Origin: DDH964 sp963806685
Lineage (GTDB): Bacteria > Desulfobacterota > Desulfuromonadia > Desulfuromonadales > DDH964
Reading direction: 5' to 3'
NCBI GenBank assembly: GCA_963806685.1
Contig: CAWDZB010000004.1
Location: forward strand, 1 to 64,000
DNA length: 64,000 nt
In this document: positions 19,690 through 28,310 of the stretch, piece after piece
Layout: every line of letters starts with the position of its first letter
Numbering within the stretch: position 1 is the first letter of the stretch
Position numbers and translations under genes: made by a program
The notes under the pieces: model-generated
What the model saw: the letters and a program-made list of their open reading frames with translations, nothing else
Told to the model about the DNA's origin: nothing
Database searches by the model: none

Positions 19690-20230
19690 GATTGGATTCT
19701 CAGCCACAGAGGTTTCCCTCCTTGAGAGAGAGGGGTGGCAAAGGGGATTCAAGGTCGGCGGGTTTCGTTCCGCCGGACGAGTTACTTTTCTAATTCGGCT
19801 TAGAAAAGTAACCAAAAGAACCCGGGCTGCCGCCGGCATGGGGACGCGAGGGGCCCGGCCTGTGACCAGGCGGCAGTGAAGGTGAGTGGCGGCGCGTCTT
19901 CGTTGGCTCCATCTGCGCAGGGTGGTGGTTGTTCCGGCAGTCTGCGATGCGGAGGCAACGCCGGCGCTGCTTGGTTTTAAGGCTTTTAAACCACCAGAGC
20001 CTCTGACTGCGCAGAATGGAGCCGCTGAGCAGTAGGGAGAGCAGATAATCTCTGATCGGAGACGCGATTGTGACCACGGAGCGCAGACAACCTTGGGTGG
20101 TACAACGGTTGTTCAAAGCGCCGCAAACTCGCGACCGCATGCCCCCCGCAGGGGAAGGCGTTTTCTGCTTACTTTTGGTCGCCGCCTGGACAAAAAGTAA
20201 GGCGCCTGGCGGGGCGCGTCCCGCCGGTTT
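19690..20230 (+). repeat. dispersed structured repeat, copy 2
   Basis: Second full copy of the ~500-bp repeat found at 6790-7346, in the same orientation, in the 900-base gap between the HhH gene and ppx. Hairpins are at 19791-19822 (GTTACTTTTCT/AGAAAAGTAAC) and 20168-20201 (CTTACTTTTGGTC/GACAAAAAGTAAG). At the third pair of the latter hairpin C:G in copy 1 is T:A here, so pairing is kept while sequence changes. The remainder of the gap (20231-20539) must hold the ppx promoter but shows no other clear feature. Confidence 0.8.
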
Positions 20231-20539
20231 GGGTAGTCCGCCCAGGCAGGAACACCTCACGACGAAGACCAGTCGATTCCCTTTTCCTCAGGGAGGACTC
20301 TGGAACGACCCTAGAATGGACCCCCATCAGGAAAACCAATCGTCTCACGCAACGCATGCAGCGCAATACCCATCCAGGCAACCCATTGGCCTGAACACCT
20401 CGGGCGGATTTTGGTCTGGTTTGTAGTGGCGTTCCTTGCGGCATCGCGTGAGAGCTCTTTTTCCGGGTTACAATAGGGATAACCGCCGGGTTCCCCACCG
20501 ACATTGAACTCGGCCCACCCCGTCCCAGGAATGGTCAGC

Positions 20540-22111
20540 ATGTCCGAACGCCTCGCCGCCATCGACATCGGCACCAACTCGATTCGCTGCATCGTCGTCG
20601 AAACCACCGCCGGAGGGGAATTCCGCGTCCTCGACGACGAAAAGGCCACGGTGCGCCTCGGCGAAGGGCTGGCCGCCAGCGGCTGCATCCAGCCGGCGGC
20701 CTGGGAACGAGCTCGCGAAGCCCTGCAGCGGATGAAGAAGATCCTCGACGGGCTGGCCGTCGGCACCATCGAGGCGGTGGCCACCAGCGCGGTGCGCCAG
20801 GCCGCCAACGGTGAGGCCTTCCTGGCGGCGATGGCCGAGGCCACCGGCGTCACCGTGCGCCTGATCAGCGGCGAGGAGGAAGCCTACCTCGCGGCGCGCA
20901 GCGCCCGGCACAACTTCGATCTCGGCGGCGGGCGCACCCTGCTGGTCGACATCGGCGGCGGCAGCGTCGAGATCGTCTCCGTGGTCGGCGACCACGTCGA
21001 CGAAGTCCACTCCCTGGACCTCGGCGCCGTGGTCCTCTCCGAGCAATACCTCCCCCACGACCCGGTCGATGACGCCGACCTGGAGCGGCTGCGCAAGCAC
21101 CTGCGCAAGGTGCTGCGCGCCTCTCTCCCCCGCGACCAGCTCCCGGTCCAGGCGCTGATCGGCTCCGGGGGGACGATGACTAGCATCGGCGGCATGGCGA
21201 TGGCGATGCGCAAGGAGCAGTTCGACTCGGTCCACCACTACGAGGTGCTCCACTCGGAGGTCGTCCACCTGCTGGCGATGCTCGCCCGCAAGGACCAGAA
21301 GGCGCGTCGCGCCGTCCCCGGCCTCAACCCGGAACGGGCCGACATCATCGTCGCCGGGGTGCTGGTGGTCGACGAGCTGCTGCGCCACTTCCGCACCAAC
21401 CTGCTGCGAATCAACGAGAAGGGGATCCGCGAGGGGCTGATCCTGGAGGCGCTGGAGAAACATGACCTCCTCCCCCGAGCGACGATGCGCCGCGATTGGC
21501 GCCAGTCGGTGGAGGATTTCGCCCGCTCCTGCCATTTCGACCCCGACCATTCCCGCCAGGTCAACCACCTCGCCCAGCAGCTGCTGGCCGGAATCGCCCC
21601 CCTGTGGCTCGCCGACGAGCGCACCGCCCAGCTTCTCGAGGCGGCCGCCCTGCTCCACGACGTCGGCTACCTCATCAGCTATTCCCAGCATCACAAGCAC
21701 TCCTACCACCTGATCCGCCATGCCGACCTGTTCGGCTTTTCGCCGCGAGAGCGGGAGATCATCGCCAACGTCGCCCGCTACCACCGTAAATCGCTGCCCA
21801 AGAAGAAGCACGAGACCTTCTCCCGGCTCAGCGCCGAGGACCGCCAATTGGTGAGCCGTCTCGGCGGCATCCTGCGCCTCGCCGACGGCCTCGACCGGCG
21901 CCGCAACCGGCTGGTGACCGGCCTCGCTTGCCGGCTGACGGGGAAGACCTTCGAGGTCCGCCTGGAGGGGAGCGGCGACCTGTCGGTGGAACTCTACGGC
22001 GGCCGGTCCAAGGGCGACCTCTTTGCCGATGCTTTCGGCTGCCGCCTGGAACTAACGCCTGCCGGCGATGACTCCACATCGACACCTCACCCGGCGCCAA
22101 CACAATCCTGA
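20540..22111 (+). CDS. ppx: Ppx/GppA exopolyphosphatase/pppGpp phosphatase with HD domain
   Basis: A 523-aa ASKHA-fold phosphatase. ATP-binding-type motifs AAIDIGTNSIRCIVVE (N-terminus), LLVDIGGGSVEIV and the GSGGTMTS loop mark the Ppx/GppA core (about 1-310). The C-terminal part is an HD-like domain (AALLHDVGYLISYSQHHKHSYHLI). Such proteins hydrolyse polyphosphate ends or convert pppGpp to ppGpp; which activity dominates is not readable here, but the neighbouring ppk1 favours polyP. I take the ATG at 20540, 9 bases after AGGA, rather than the ATG at 20531 that abuts it. Confidence 0.92.
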   Translation: MSERLAAIDIGTNSIRCIVVETTAGGEFRVLDDEKATVRLGEGLAASGCIQPAAWERAREALQRMKKILDGLAVGTIEAVATSAVRQAANGEAFLAAMAEATGVTVRLISGEEEAYLAARSARHNFDLGGGRTLLVDIGGGSVEIVSVVGDHVDEVHSLDLGAVVLSEQYLPHDPVDDADLERLRKHLRKVLRASLPRDQLPVQALIGSGGTMTSIGGMAMAMRKEQFDSVHHYEVLHSEVVHLLAMLARKDQKARRAVPGLNPERADIIVAGVLVVDELLRHFRTNLLRINEKGIREGLILEALEKHDLLPRATMRRDWRQSVEDFARSCHFDPDHSRQVNHLAQQLLAGIAPLWLADERTAQLLEAAALLHDVGYLISYSQHHKHSYHLIRHADLFGFSPREREIIANVARYHRKSLPKKKHETFSRLSAEDRQLVSRLGGILRLADGLDRRRNRLVTGLACRLTGKTFEVRLEGSGDLSVELYGGRSKGDLFADAFGCRLELTPAGDDSTSTPHPAPTQS

Positions 22112-22161
22112 CATTTCCCCGGCAGAATCGGCGGCACCATCCCAAGAAAGGAGCCGCTACC

Positions 22162-22398
22162 ATGCCCTACGCCCTCGATCTCATCGCCCCGGCCGGCGAC
22201 AGCTCGTGCTGTCCCTACCACGGCATCGACGCCCGCTGCCGCGCCGCTGCCTCCGGGCTCGCACCCGACCGCCGCCGGGTCCGCAACTACTGTGCCTGCG
22301 AGGACTACGACCACTGTCCTCTCTACCTCGCCAAGCTGCTGCGCAGCAGCCGCCCCCGCTACTGCGGTACCAGCCATCACGACCTCGCCCAGAAGTAA
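22162..22398 (+). CDS. Cys-rich small protein, possible metal or Fe-S binder
   Basis: A 78-aa protein with seven cysteines and several histidines: SCCPYHGIDARC near the start, then NYCACEDYDHCPLY and a final RYCGTSHH. The spacing suggests zinc or Fe-S binding. I recognise no named family; proteins with a C-x-C...C-PLY signature are common small hypotheticals in this group. AAAGGAG lies upstream of the ATG at 22162, and the frame starts 50 bases after the ppx stop, so it may be the last gene of the polyphosphate block. Confidence 0.75.
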   Translation: MPYALDLIAPAGDSSCCPYHGIDARCRAAASGLAPDRRRVRNYCACEDYDHCPLYLAKLLRSSRPRYCGTSHHDLAQK

Positions 22399-22414
22399 CC
22401 CTTGTCCCCCTCCT

Positions 22415-22454
22415 GACGTCCTCGGTCCGGCCGCATTGGCCGGAGGCGGGGATC
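22415..22454 (+). repeat. REP-like hairpin, copy 1
   Basis: A 40-base unit with a perfect 7-bp stem (TCCGGCC/GGCCGGA) that recurs almost unchanged at 29577-29618. Both copies begin CTGACGTCC and end GGAGGCGGGGAT. Confidence 0.7.
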
Positions 22455-22619
22455 TGCGTATTTCCCCCCCGCGCCTCCCTCTCCATTCGGCGTAACCTCT
22501 CCGCCTTTAAGGCAAGGCCCGGGTTTCCCGGCTAGTGGCACCGTGCGGCGGGGATTTTTCGGTATCTGGTTATGCACCTCGCTCCAGCGGAAACAAGATC
22601 TTAATCCTTAAGCTGTTTA

Positions 22620-22698
22620 ACAGGGATGAACGGGATGAAAGGGATTCGATCCCAATTCTTTGGTAATGATTTATTTCCTTCATCCCCTTTATCCCTGT
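22620..22698. repeat. long imperfect inverted repeat
   Basis: Arms of about 22 bases (ACAGGGATGAACGGGATGAA and its partner ending ATCCCTGT) separated by 34 bases. It lies in the 460-base gap before the PtxD-like gene. It could act as a terminator-like or REP-type hairpin; no coding frame overlaps it. Confidence 0.6.
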
Positions 22699-22855
22699 GA
22701 ATTGTTTGGCTGGTTTGCCTGGCCTGACATCAACTGGAGTAAAGTGCATAATTAGGTTTCGGTATACTGGCAGGGTTTTGGGCAGATTTTCCGGCCTGCT
22801 GCGTTGTGTAGTGCCGAAAAAGGAGACGGGCGGCTCAAGGCCGCCGGGAGCTGAG

Positions 22856-23842
22856 ATGCAACCGAAAGTCGTCATCACCCACTGGGTCCACCCGGAGGTG
22901 CTGGGCCACCTGGCCGCCCACTGCCGGGTCGTCCCTAACCAGAGCCGCGAGACACTGCCGCGGGCGGAGATCCTGCGCCGCGCCGCCGACGCCGAAGGGC
23001 TGATGGTCTTCATGCCCGACCGCGTCGATACCGCATTCCTGCGCGCCTGCCCGCGCCTCAAGGTCATAGGCGCGGCTCTCAAGGGGTACGACAACCTCGA
23101 CGCCGCAGCCTGCGCGGCGGACGGCGTCGCCCTGGCCATCGTCCCCGACCTGCTCACCGCGCCGACCGCCGAGCTGGCGGTGGCCCTGCTGCTGGCCCTG
23201 ATCCGCAAGGTGAAGGAGGGCGACAGCCTGGTCCGCTCCGGCGGCTTCGCCGGCTGGCGGCCGATCCTCTACGGCGCAGGGCTCGCCGGCAGCCGCGTCG
23301 GCCTGGTCGGCATGGGCGCCATCGGCCAGGCGATCGCCCGGCGTTTGGCCGGGTTCGAGCCACAGCTTGCCTACGCAGATCCCCGCCAACTGCCGCCAGA
23401 GCGGGAAGCCGCCCTCGGCCTGGCACGTCGTGAACTTCCCGAACTGGTCGCGGAATGCGACCACCTGCTGGTCAGCGTCCCCCTGTCGCCGACCACTCGC
23501 CACCTTTTCGATGCCGCCCTGCTGGCGCAGGTCAAGCCAGGAGCCTTCTTGGTCAACATCGGGCGCGGCTCGGTCCTCGATGAGGAGACGGTGGCTGCCG
23601 CGCTGAAGAGCGGCCACCTTGCCGGCTTCGCCGCCGACGTCTTCGCCTTCGAGGACTGGGCTCTCGCAGGTCGTCCCGCCGTCATCCATCCCGATCTTCT
23701 CGCCCTGCCCGAGCAGACCCTCTTCACTCCCCACCTTGGCTCCGCCGTGGACGCGGTCCGTCGCGACATCGCCTTCGCCGCCGCCGACAGCATCCTTGCC
23801 GGGCTGGAGGGGCGGCCGGTTCCGGGGGCGGTGCAGCGGTAA
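22856..23842 (+). CDS. ptxD: phosphite (phosphonate) dehydrogenase-like D-2-hydroxyacid dehydrogenase
   Basis: A 328-aa NAD-dependent D-2-hydroxyacid dehydrogenase fold that closely follows Pseudomonas stutzeri PtxD, as I remember that sequence, from PKVVITHWVH to HLGSAVDAVR. Residues important in PtxD fall at the same numbers: Met53, Lys76 (ALKGYDN), Trp134 and Tyr139 (GWRPILYG), Arg237 (GRGSVLDEE) and Glu266 (FEDWA), with the catalytic histidine at 293 and an arginine at 302. The Rossmann motif is GMGAIG; residue 175 is Asp where PtxD has Glu, consistent with NAD preference. PtxD oxidises phosphite to phosphate. No ptxABC transporter or dissimilatory ptd genes adjoin. ATG at 22856 follows CGGGAG. 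Confidence 0.8.
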   Translation: MQPKVVITHWVHPEVLGHLAAHCRVVPNQSRETLPRAEILRRAADAEGLMVFMPDRVDTAFLRACPRLKVIGAALKGYDNLDAAACAADGVALAIVPDLLTAPTAELAVALLLALIRKVKEGDSLVRSGGFAGWRPILYGAGLAGSRVGLVGMGAIGQAIARRLAGFEPQLAYADPRQLPPEREAALGLARRELPELVAECDHLLVSVPLSPTTRHLFDAALLAQVKPGAFLVNIGRGSVLDEETVAAALKSGHLAGFAADVFAFEDWALAGRPAVIHPDLLALPEQTLFTPHLGSAVDAVRRDIAFAAADSILAGLEGRPVPGAVQR

Positions 23843-23995
23843 GCTTCCGTCCCGGGGTTTTCGGGGAACCGACAAGCGGGCAAAATAATCGACAACCCCT
23901 TTCGGTTGCCGGTATTTATGGAAGGTCTATTTTCTTTGCAGTAACGGAAGGGGTAATGCTGAAGAACGATCCAGCCCAGCTACGATCATCAAAGA

Positions 23996-24036
23996 ACCGT
24001 CCGACCGGAGCAGATTCCGGCGGGCGGTTTGTTGTT
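23996..24036 (+). terminator. rho-independent terminator after ptxD-like gene
   Basis: AACCGTCCGACCGGA pairs with TTCCGGCGGGCGGTT around a short loop, followed by TTGTTGTTT. A closely related hairpin ends the cNMP-binding gene at 36544-36581, so this is a recurrent terminator type in the genome. Confidence 0.75.
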
Positions 24037-24083
24037 TATGGGGACCGGCTGGGGACAGGGAAAAAGCCATGGGAGGGGGCTAC

Positions 24084-25331
24084 TGCTGTCTCATAAATTG
24101 ATCGAAAAATAGGAGGCCAGGAAGCCCCAAAATGTTATAATGCGTTCGCCAAAATCATTACAATATTGAGGAGTTCCGAGCCGTGGCACATTGTAGCACC
24201 GTTCTTTCCCAAATAGTGAGAATTTTCCCGAGACATGAATTTCAGTCCCTTGCCAAGCGGCATCACGTGGGGCAGAAGTTTCGCTCATTTTCCCGCTGGT
24301 CCCAGTTCGTTGCCATGCTGGCGGCTCAACTGACCGGTCGTAGCAGCTTGCGGGATGTCGTTGATAGCTTCAGTGCCCAAGGGAGCAAGATCTATCGTCT
24401 CGGCATCAAAACGTTCAGCCGAGCAACCCTGGCCCGCTGCAATGAACAGCAGCCGCATTCGCTCTACGAGGACCTTTTCAAGCGACTTCTGGCCCGCTGC
24501 CAATCGATGGCACCACGCAACAAGTCGTTCAAACTCGGCGGCAAGGTCTATCTTCTGGACGCGTCACTGGTGGAATTGACCCTGTCCTTGTCCCCCTGGG
24601 CCAAGTACCAGAAAAGCAAGGGCGCCGCCAAGTTGCATGTCGGCTTAGACGCCGATGGCTACCTCCCAGCCTTTGTCGATCTGACCGAAGGCAGGGAACA
24701 TGAAATCCGCTACGCCCGCGACCTCGATCTGCCCAAGGGATCGTATGTTGTTTTTGATCGCGGATATACCGACTACGCCTGGTATCGGGAACTGACAGAC
24801 GACGGTGTATTCTTCGTGACTCGACTGAAAAGCAACGCCATCGTCACCTCTGGCCGGAAACGGCGTGGCCGCAAGAGTCCTGGGGTGATCGAAGATCGGG
24901 AAATTCGCTTGGGCAAACTGCCCGAAACGTTCCGGCTGGTAACTTACAGGGATGCTGAAACGGACATCACCTACCAATTTGTGACCAATGCCTTGGAAAT
25001 CCCGGCTCAGACGGTCGCCGATCTGTACAAAGAACGGTGGCAGATAGAGCTCTTCTTCAAGTGGGTGAAGCAGAACTTGAAGGTGAAGAGCGTTCTGGGC
25101 ACATCACTGAACGCCGTGAAGACCCAGCTCTGGATTGCGTTATGCGCCTATCTGGTTCTGTCGTTTCTGAAGTTCCAGTCGAAAATCGCCGGGTCACTAC
25201 AACGCATGCTGCGAATATTACAGCTCAATTTGTTTGAAAGACGCGATTTACTGGGGTTGTTCAAACCAAGATCAGGAATAAACAACCTACAAAACAACCA
25301 GTTACAACTCATTTGAAACTATGAGACAGCA
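24084..25331 (+). mobile_element. IS4-type insertion sequence, apparently intact
   Basis: A 1.25-kb element bounded by the inverted repeat TGCTGTCTCATA (24084-24095) and TATGAGACAGCA (25320-25331), containing one intact DDE transposase gene. I could not identify a convincing target-site duplication at the edges, so either one flank has been rearranged or the duplication is short. Confidence 0.85.
24183..25316 (+). CDS. IS4-family DDE transposase
   Basis: A 377-aa transposase. DDE residues are visible: Asp in VYLLDASLV, Asp in VVFDRGYTDYAWY and Glu in the IS4 signature YKERWQIELFFKWVKQ (the Y-1R-E-K/R-like motif). The N-terminal domain (FRSFSRWSQFVAMLAAQLTGRSSLRD) is the DUF4372-like region found in this branch. 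GTG start preceded by GAGGAG. Length is full and no frameshift is seen, so the element may still be active. Confidence 0.93.
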   Translation: MAHCSTVLSQIVRIFPRHEFQSLAKRHHVGQKFRSFSRWSQFVAMLAAQLTGRSSLRDVVDSFSAQGSKIYRLGIKTFSRATLARCNEQQPHSLYEDLFKRLLARCQSMAPRNKSFKLGGKVYLLDASLVELTLSLSPWAKYQKSKGAAKLHVGLDADGYLPAFVDLTEGREHEIRYARDLDLPKGSYVVFDRGYTDYAWYRELTDDGVFFVTRLKSNAIVTSGRKRRGRKSPGVIEDREIRLGKLPETFRLVTYRDAETDITYQFVTNALEIPAQTVADLYKERWQIELFFKWVKQNLKVKSVLGTSLNAVKTQLWIALCAYLVLSFLKFQSKIAGSLQRMLRILQLNLFERRDLLGLFKPRSGINNLQNNQLQLI

Positions 25332-25420
25332 ATGGGTGATCCCATAACATGACCCCACAAGCGTCCTTTCAGCTTATCCCCCGCGACAATCCCAACGAAC
25401 CGACCATTTGGGGCGAGGGG

Positions 25421-25500
25421 GACATTCTTGCCCTTGCTTGCCCTTGCTTGCCCTTGCTTGCCCTTGCTTGCCCTTGCTTGCCCTTGCTTGCCCTTGCCTG
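25421..25500 (+). repeat. 10-bp tandem repeat (CCCTTGCTTG)
   Basis: Six identical CCCTTGCTTG units (25431-25490) with a variant unit (CCCTTGCCTG) at the right end and a partial one at the left. It lies 90 bases beyond the insertion sequence. Uniform copies without spacers exclude a CRISPR array; slippage-type expansion is the likely origin. Confidence 0.92.
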
Positions 25501-25639
25501 CCCCTTCTGCCTTTCAGCGAAAAATTCCGCCGCAGAATCCGTGGCTTCGGATATCTTCCGGACGGGTTTGACTTTCCCGTTTTTGGCGTTAACTTACGCT
25601 TGTACATCGTAAACTCTGCACTTGTTTTACGGCACCTCC

Positions 25640-25884
25640 ACCACTTCATCCCCAGGGGCCGACGGTTGCAACGATTACCTCTACCCGGCGGCCGATTTCT
25701 CCGAGCTGGTCAAAAAATTTCTCTCCAGCTCGTCACCCCGGAGCTCCGCATGCGAATGAGCGAGCAGGCAAGAAGCGTGGTCTTAAATAAACTCTCCTTC
25801 GAGACCTTGGTCGCCTTGTACGAAAACCTGCACCCGGATCGTGCCGGCCGAGAAATTCGGTGCGCCATGAAGCTGGATCACTGA
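25640..25884 (+). pseudogene. glycosyltransferase (group 1) C-terminal remnant
   Basis: Two overlapping frames together spell the end of a GT4-type glycosyltransferase: GADGCNDYLYPAADFSELVK in one frame, then ISLQLVTPELRMRMSEQARS and FETLVALYENLH in the next, joined at an A6 run (25712-25717). The upstream ~300 residues of such an enzyme are absent; the fragment abuts the tandem repeat and insertion sequence. It precedes a CapK-like gene by 56 bases, so a polysaccharide locus has probably been cut here. Confidence 0.6.
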
Positions 25885-25940
25885 AGTCAACGGCGGCGAT
25901 AAATAAAAACTGGGCTCGGAAAGACCATAAGGATGTCGCC

Positions 25941-27383
25941 ATGGGTGCTCTGGATAAATTGAGAGGAAAGTACATTGCAAGCCCCTACTGGATGAAGCGG
26001 ACGGTCTCCCCGGTTCTTTCGATGGTGCCGGTTTCTCTTCTGTACGGAATGTCCTACAGGAACATGATGGAACAGATCGAAATCAGCCGGACCGATCCGG
26101 AACACGTCCTCCAGTACCAACGGCGGTCGCTGGTCAAACTTATCGAATCCTGCATGGATCTCAACGACTATTACCGGCGGATTTTTCGGGGGGTGTTCGA
26201 AACGGGGGGCAGCTGGAGAAGCTCTTGTATCGAGGACCTGCAGAAACTGCCGATCCTCGATCGGGAAGACATCCGGGCCCATATCGGCCGGTTCCTGGTC
26301 AGGCCGGCCGCCGAGCTGGACGAGGTCTCTACCAGCGGGAGCTCAGGCCATCCGCTGACCTTCTTCCTCGACCGGGACCGGGGGGCCAGGGAGTTGGCCT
26401 ACATCCATCGGATCTGGGCGCAGATCGGTTTTCGGCCCGGAAAGCACCGGCGCGCCACGATCAGGGGCTTTGTCTTCCCGGACGTCGACAAAAAGCCATG
26501 GGAATACGACCCGCCCCTGAAGGAACTGCGGTTTGCCGCCTCCCAGCTGGCCCCCGAGACCATGAGGAAGTACCTCGACCTGATGGAAAAATACGAAGTC
26601 AATTTCCTCCACGGCTACCCCTCGGCGATGGCCCTATTGGCCGGCTTCGCCAAGACCGTGAACTGGAGAAAACCCGGCAGCCTGATCGGCATCCTTCCCA
26701 TTTCCGAGGCGCTCTTCGATCACCAACGGTCCCTAATCCGGGAAGGATTCGGCGGCTTGCCGATCCTCTCCTACTATGGGCAGAGCGAGAAGGTGGCCTT
26801 CGCCGGGGAGCTCCCGGAGGCCCAGGACGTTTTCGAATTCGAGCCGCTGTACGGAATCACGGAGCTGGTGGCCGGAGACGGCCAGCCGGTCCGTGAAAAA
26901 GGGGAGCGCGGCCGGATCGTGTCCACGGGGCTGCTGAACCGGGGAATGCCGTTTTTCCGCTACGACACGGGGGACACGGCCGAACTGGTCGGAGCCGCCG
27001 GCCGCGACAACTGTTACCGAATGCGGGTGCGGGCGATCCGCTCCCGGCGAGCACACGAATACATTGTTGATTTCCACGGGGGAAAGATCTATTTCACCGC
27101 CATCATCCCCCATTCGAAGGTTTTCGCCAGGGTCCAGGAGTTCCAGCTTTACCAGGAAAACCCCGGGGAAGTCGTCGTCAAGATCCTCCCCCGTGGCGGC
27201 CATGACGACGGCATCCCGCAGGCTTTCGTGGACGAGATCCAGACCAAGGTCGGGAGCAGGGTCAGGTTCCAGCTGCAACTAGTCGACAGGCTTCCGCCCA
27301 ACCCCAGGGACAAGCGCCATTTCATCGACCAGAAGCTGGGGGGGGAGGGGGTGGGGTCTGCCCAAGTCAAGCTATCGAAATAA
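25941..27383 (+). CDS. CapK/PaaK-like adenylate-forming ligase
   Basis: A 480-aa member of the phenylacetate-CoA ligase-like (CapK) branch of ANL adenylating enzymes. The P-loop is STSGSSGHPLTFF, an A5-type motif is around GILPISEALFD and LSYYGQSEKVAFAGE, and the late core is FFRYDTGDTAELV. CapK-type proteins lie in polysaccharide clusters and are thought to activate acyl or amino groups for attachment to glycans. The preceding glycosyltransferase remnant supports that setting. ATG at 25941 follows AAGGA; longer starts lie in the remnant. No other glycan genes adjoin, so it may be an orphan. Confidence 0.85.
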   Translation: MGALDKLRGKYIASPYWMKRTVSPVLSMVPVSLLYGMSYRNMMEQIEISRTDPEHVLQYQRRSLVKLIESCMDLNDYYRRIFRGVFETGGSWRSSCIEDLQKLPILDREDIRAHIGRFLVRPAAELDEVSTSGSSGHPLTFFLDRDRGARELAYIHRIWAQIGFRPGKHRRATIRGFVFPDVDKKPWEYDPPLKELRFAASQLAPETMRKYLDLMEKYEVNFLHGYPSAMALLAGFAKTVNWRKPGSLIGILPISEALFDHQRSLIREGFGGLPILSYYGQSEKVAFAGELPEAQDVFEFEPLYGITELVAGDGQPVREKGERGRIVSTGLLNRGMPFFRYDTGDTAELVGAAGRDNCYRMRVRAIRSRRAHEYIVDFHGGKIYFTAIIPHSKVFARVQEFQLYQENPGEVVVKILPRGGHDDGIPQAFVDEIQTKVGSRVRFQLQLVDRLPPNPRDKRHFIDQKLGGEGVGSAQVKLSK

Positions 27384-27478
27384 TGAAAGAAATCCAGGAT
27401 TTTTGGCCGCTAAAAGGGCTTATGGTGCGCCCCAGGGGGACTGGCACTTTTAACGAAGATTGTTGGTTATAAGGAGTG

Positions 27479-27524
27479 ACCGGGACAGGCAACTTTGCCG
27501 ACTTCGCAAAGTAGCCTGTCCCGG
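27479..27524. repeat. REP-like hairpin with 19-bp arms
   Basis: CCGGGACAGGCAACTTTGC pairs with GCAAAGTAGCCTGTCCCGG (one mismatch) around a 8-base spacer. A degenerate relative occurs at 35911-35957. It lies just outside the left end of the RAYT element. Confidence 0.75.
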
Positions 27525-27569
27525 ACTCGTTGGTGCCAGCCTAATCCTCACGATGATCTTTGCGACGAA

Positions 27570-28310
27570 TTCCGGGGACATAATACCCATTGCCTTTGAC
27601 TGTAAAGACCCAGTCTCATCAGGTGACCGCATGGCCCGCTTCGCCCGACTTGTTGTTCCAGGCTATCCTCACCACGTCACCCAGCGTGGCGTCCGTTCGG
27701 TGGATATCTTCACCAATGACGAAGATCGCCTTGCCTATCTCGATTTCATGAAAGAGGAAGCCCAGCGCTTCGGCATCACTTTCATGGCATGGTGCCTGAT
27801 GACCAATCACGTTCATCTGGTCGCCATTCCCGAGACGGAAGATTCGTTGGCCCGCGGTATTGGCGAAGCGCATCGGCGGTATACGCGGCTGAAGAATTTT
27901 TCAGAGGGGGTGCGCGGCTATCTCTTTCAGGGACGTTTCGGATCCTGTGTACTCGATCAGCCCCATTTGCTGGCGGCGGGCCGCTATGTGGAGCGCAACC
28001 CCATCGATGCGGGAATGGTGCAGCGGGCAACGGACTACCGCTGGTCCAGCGCCCGCTACAACTGCGCCCTTGCCGAAAAAGATCACCTGCTTCTGGAGCG
28101 GACCCTGCCGGCGATGATTGACGACTGGCCTTCGTTTCTTCTCGGCAAGGAAGAAGATGGTGAAGCAAGAGTTTTGCAGGCTATGCGGACGGGCAGGCCG
28201 GCGGGGGGCGACGCGTTCGTCGAGATGCTCGAATCAGCTACCGGGCGTATCTTGAAGCCGCGCAAGCCGGGACGACGGCGAAAGAAGTAATAGGTATTAT
28301 GTCCCCGGAA
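27570..28310 (+). mobile_element. RAYT/IS200-like element with inverted ends
   Basis: The RAYT gene is flanked by 22-bp inverted repeats with 21 matches: TTCCGGGGACATAATACC at 27570 and its complement GGTATTATGTCCCCGGAA ending at 28310. The right end begins at the stop codon of the gene. The ~740-bp unit therefore has the organisation of a transposable cassette rather than a domesticated chromosomal RAYT. Confidence 0.75.
27631..28290 (+). CDS. REP-associated tyrosine transposase (Y1, HUH type)
   Basis: A 219-aa transposase of the TnpA-REP/IS200-like family. The N-terminal signature GYPHHVTQRGVRSVDIF, the metal-binding HUH motif in MTNHVHLVAIPE and the probable nucleophile tyrosine in HRRYTRLKNF are all present; VERNPIDAGMV and YRWSSARY are family hallmarks. 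The protein nicks and joins single-stranded DNA at hairpin-forming ends. ATG at 27631 is preceded by CAGGTGA. The gene sits between matching inverted repeats. Confidence 0.9.
   Translation: MARFARLVVPGYPHHVTQRGVRSVDIFTNDEDRLAYLDFMKEEAQRFGITFMAWCLMTNHVHLVAIPETEDSLARGIGEAHRRYTRLKNFSEGVRGYLFQGRFGSCVLDQPHLLAAGRYVERNPIDAGMVQRATDYRWSSARYNCALAEKDHLLLERTLPAMIDDWPSFLLGKEEDGEARVLQAMRTGRPAGGDAFVEMLESATGRILKPRKPGRRRKK

Noticed and set aside
24060..24100. Target-site duplication of the IS4-type element
   Set aside because: Short similar words (ATGGG) occur on both sides but not at equal distance from the inverted repeats.
25421..25500. CRISPR array
   Set aside because: Units are 10 bases and directly contiguous, with no spacers and no cas genes.
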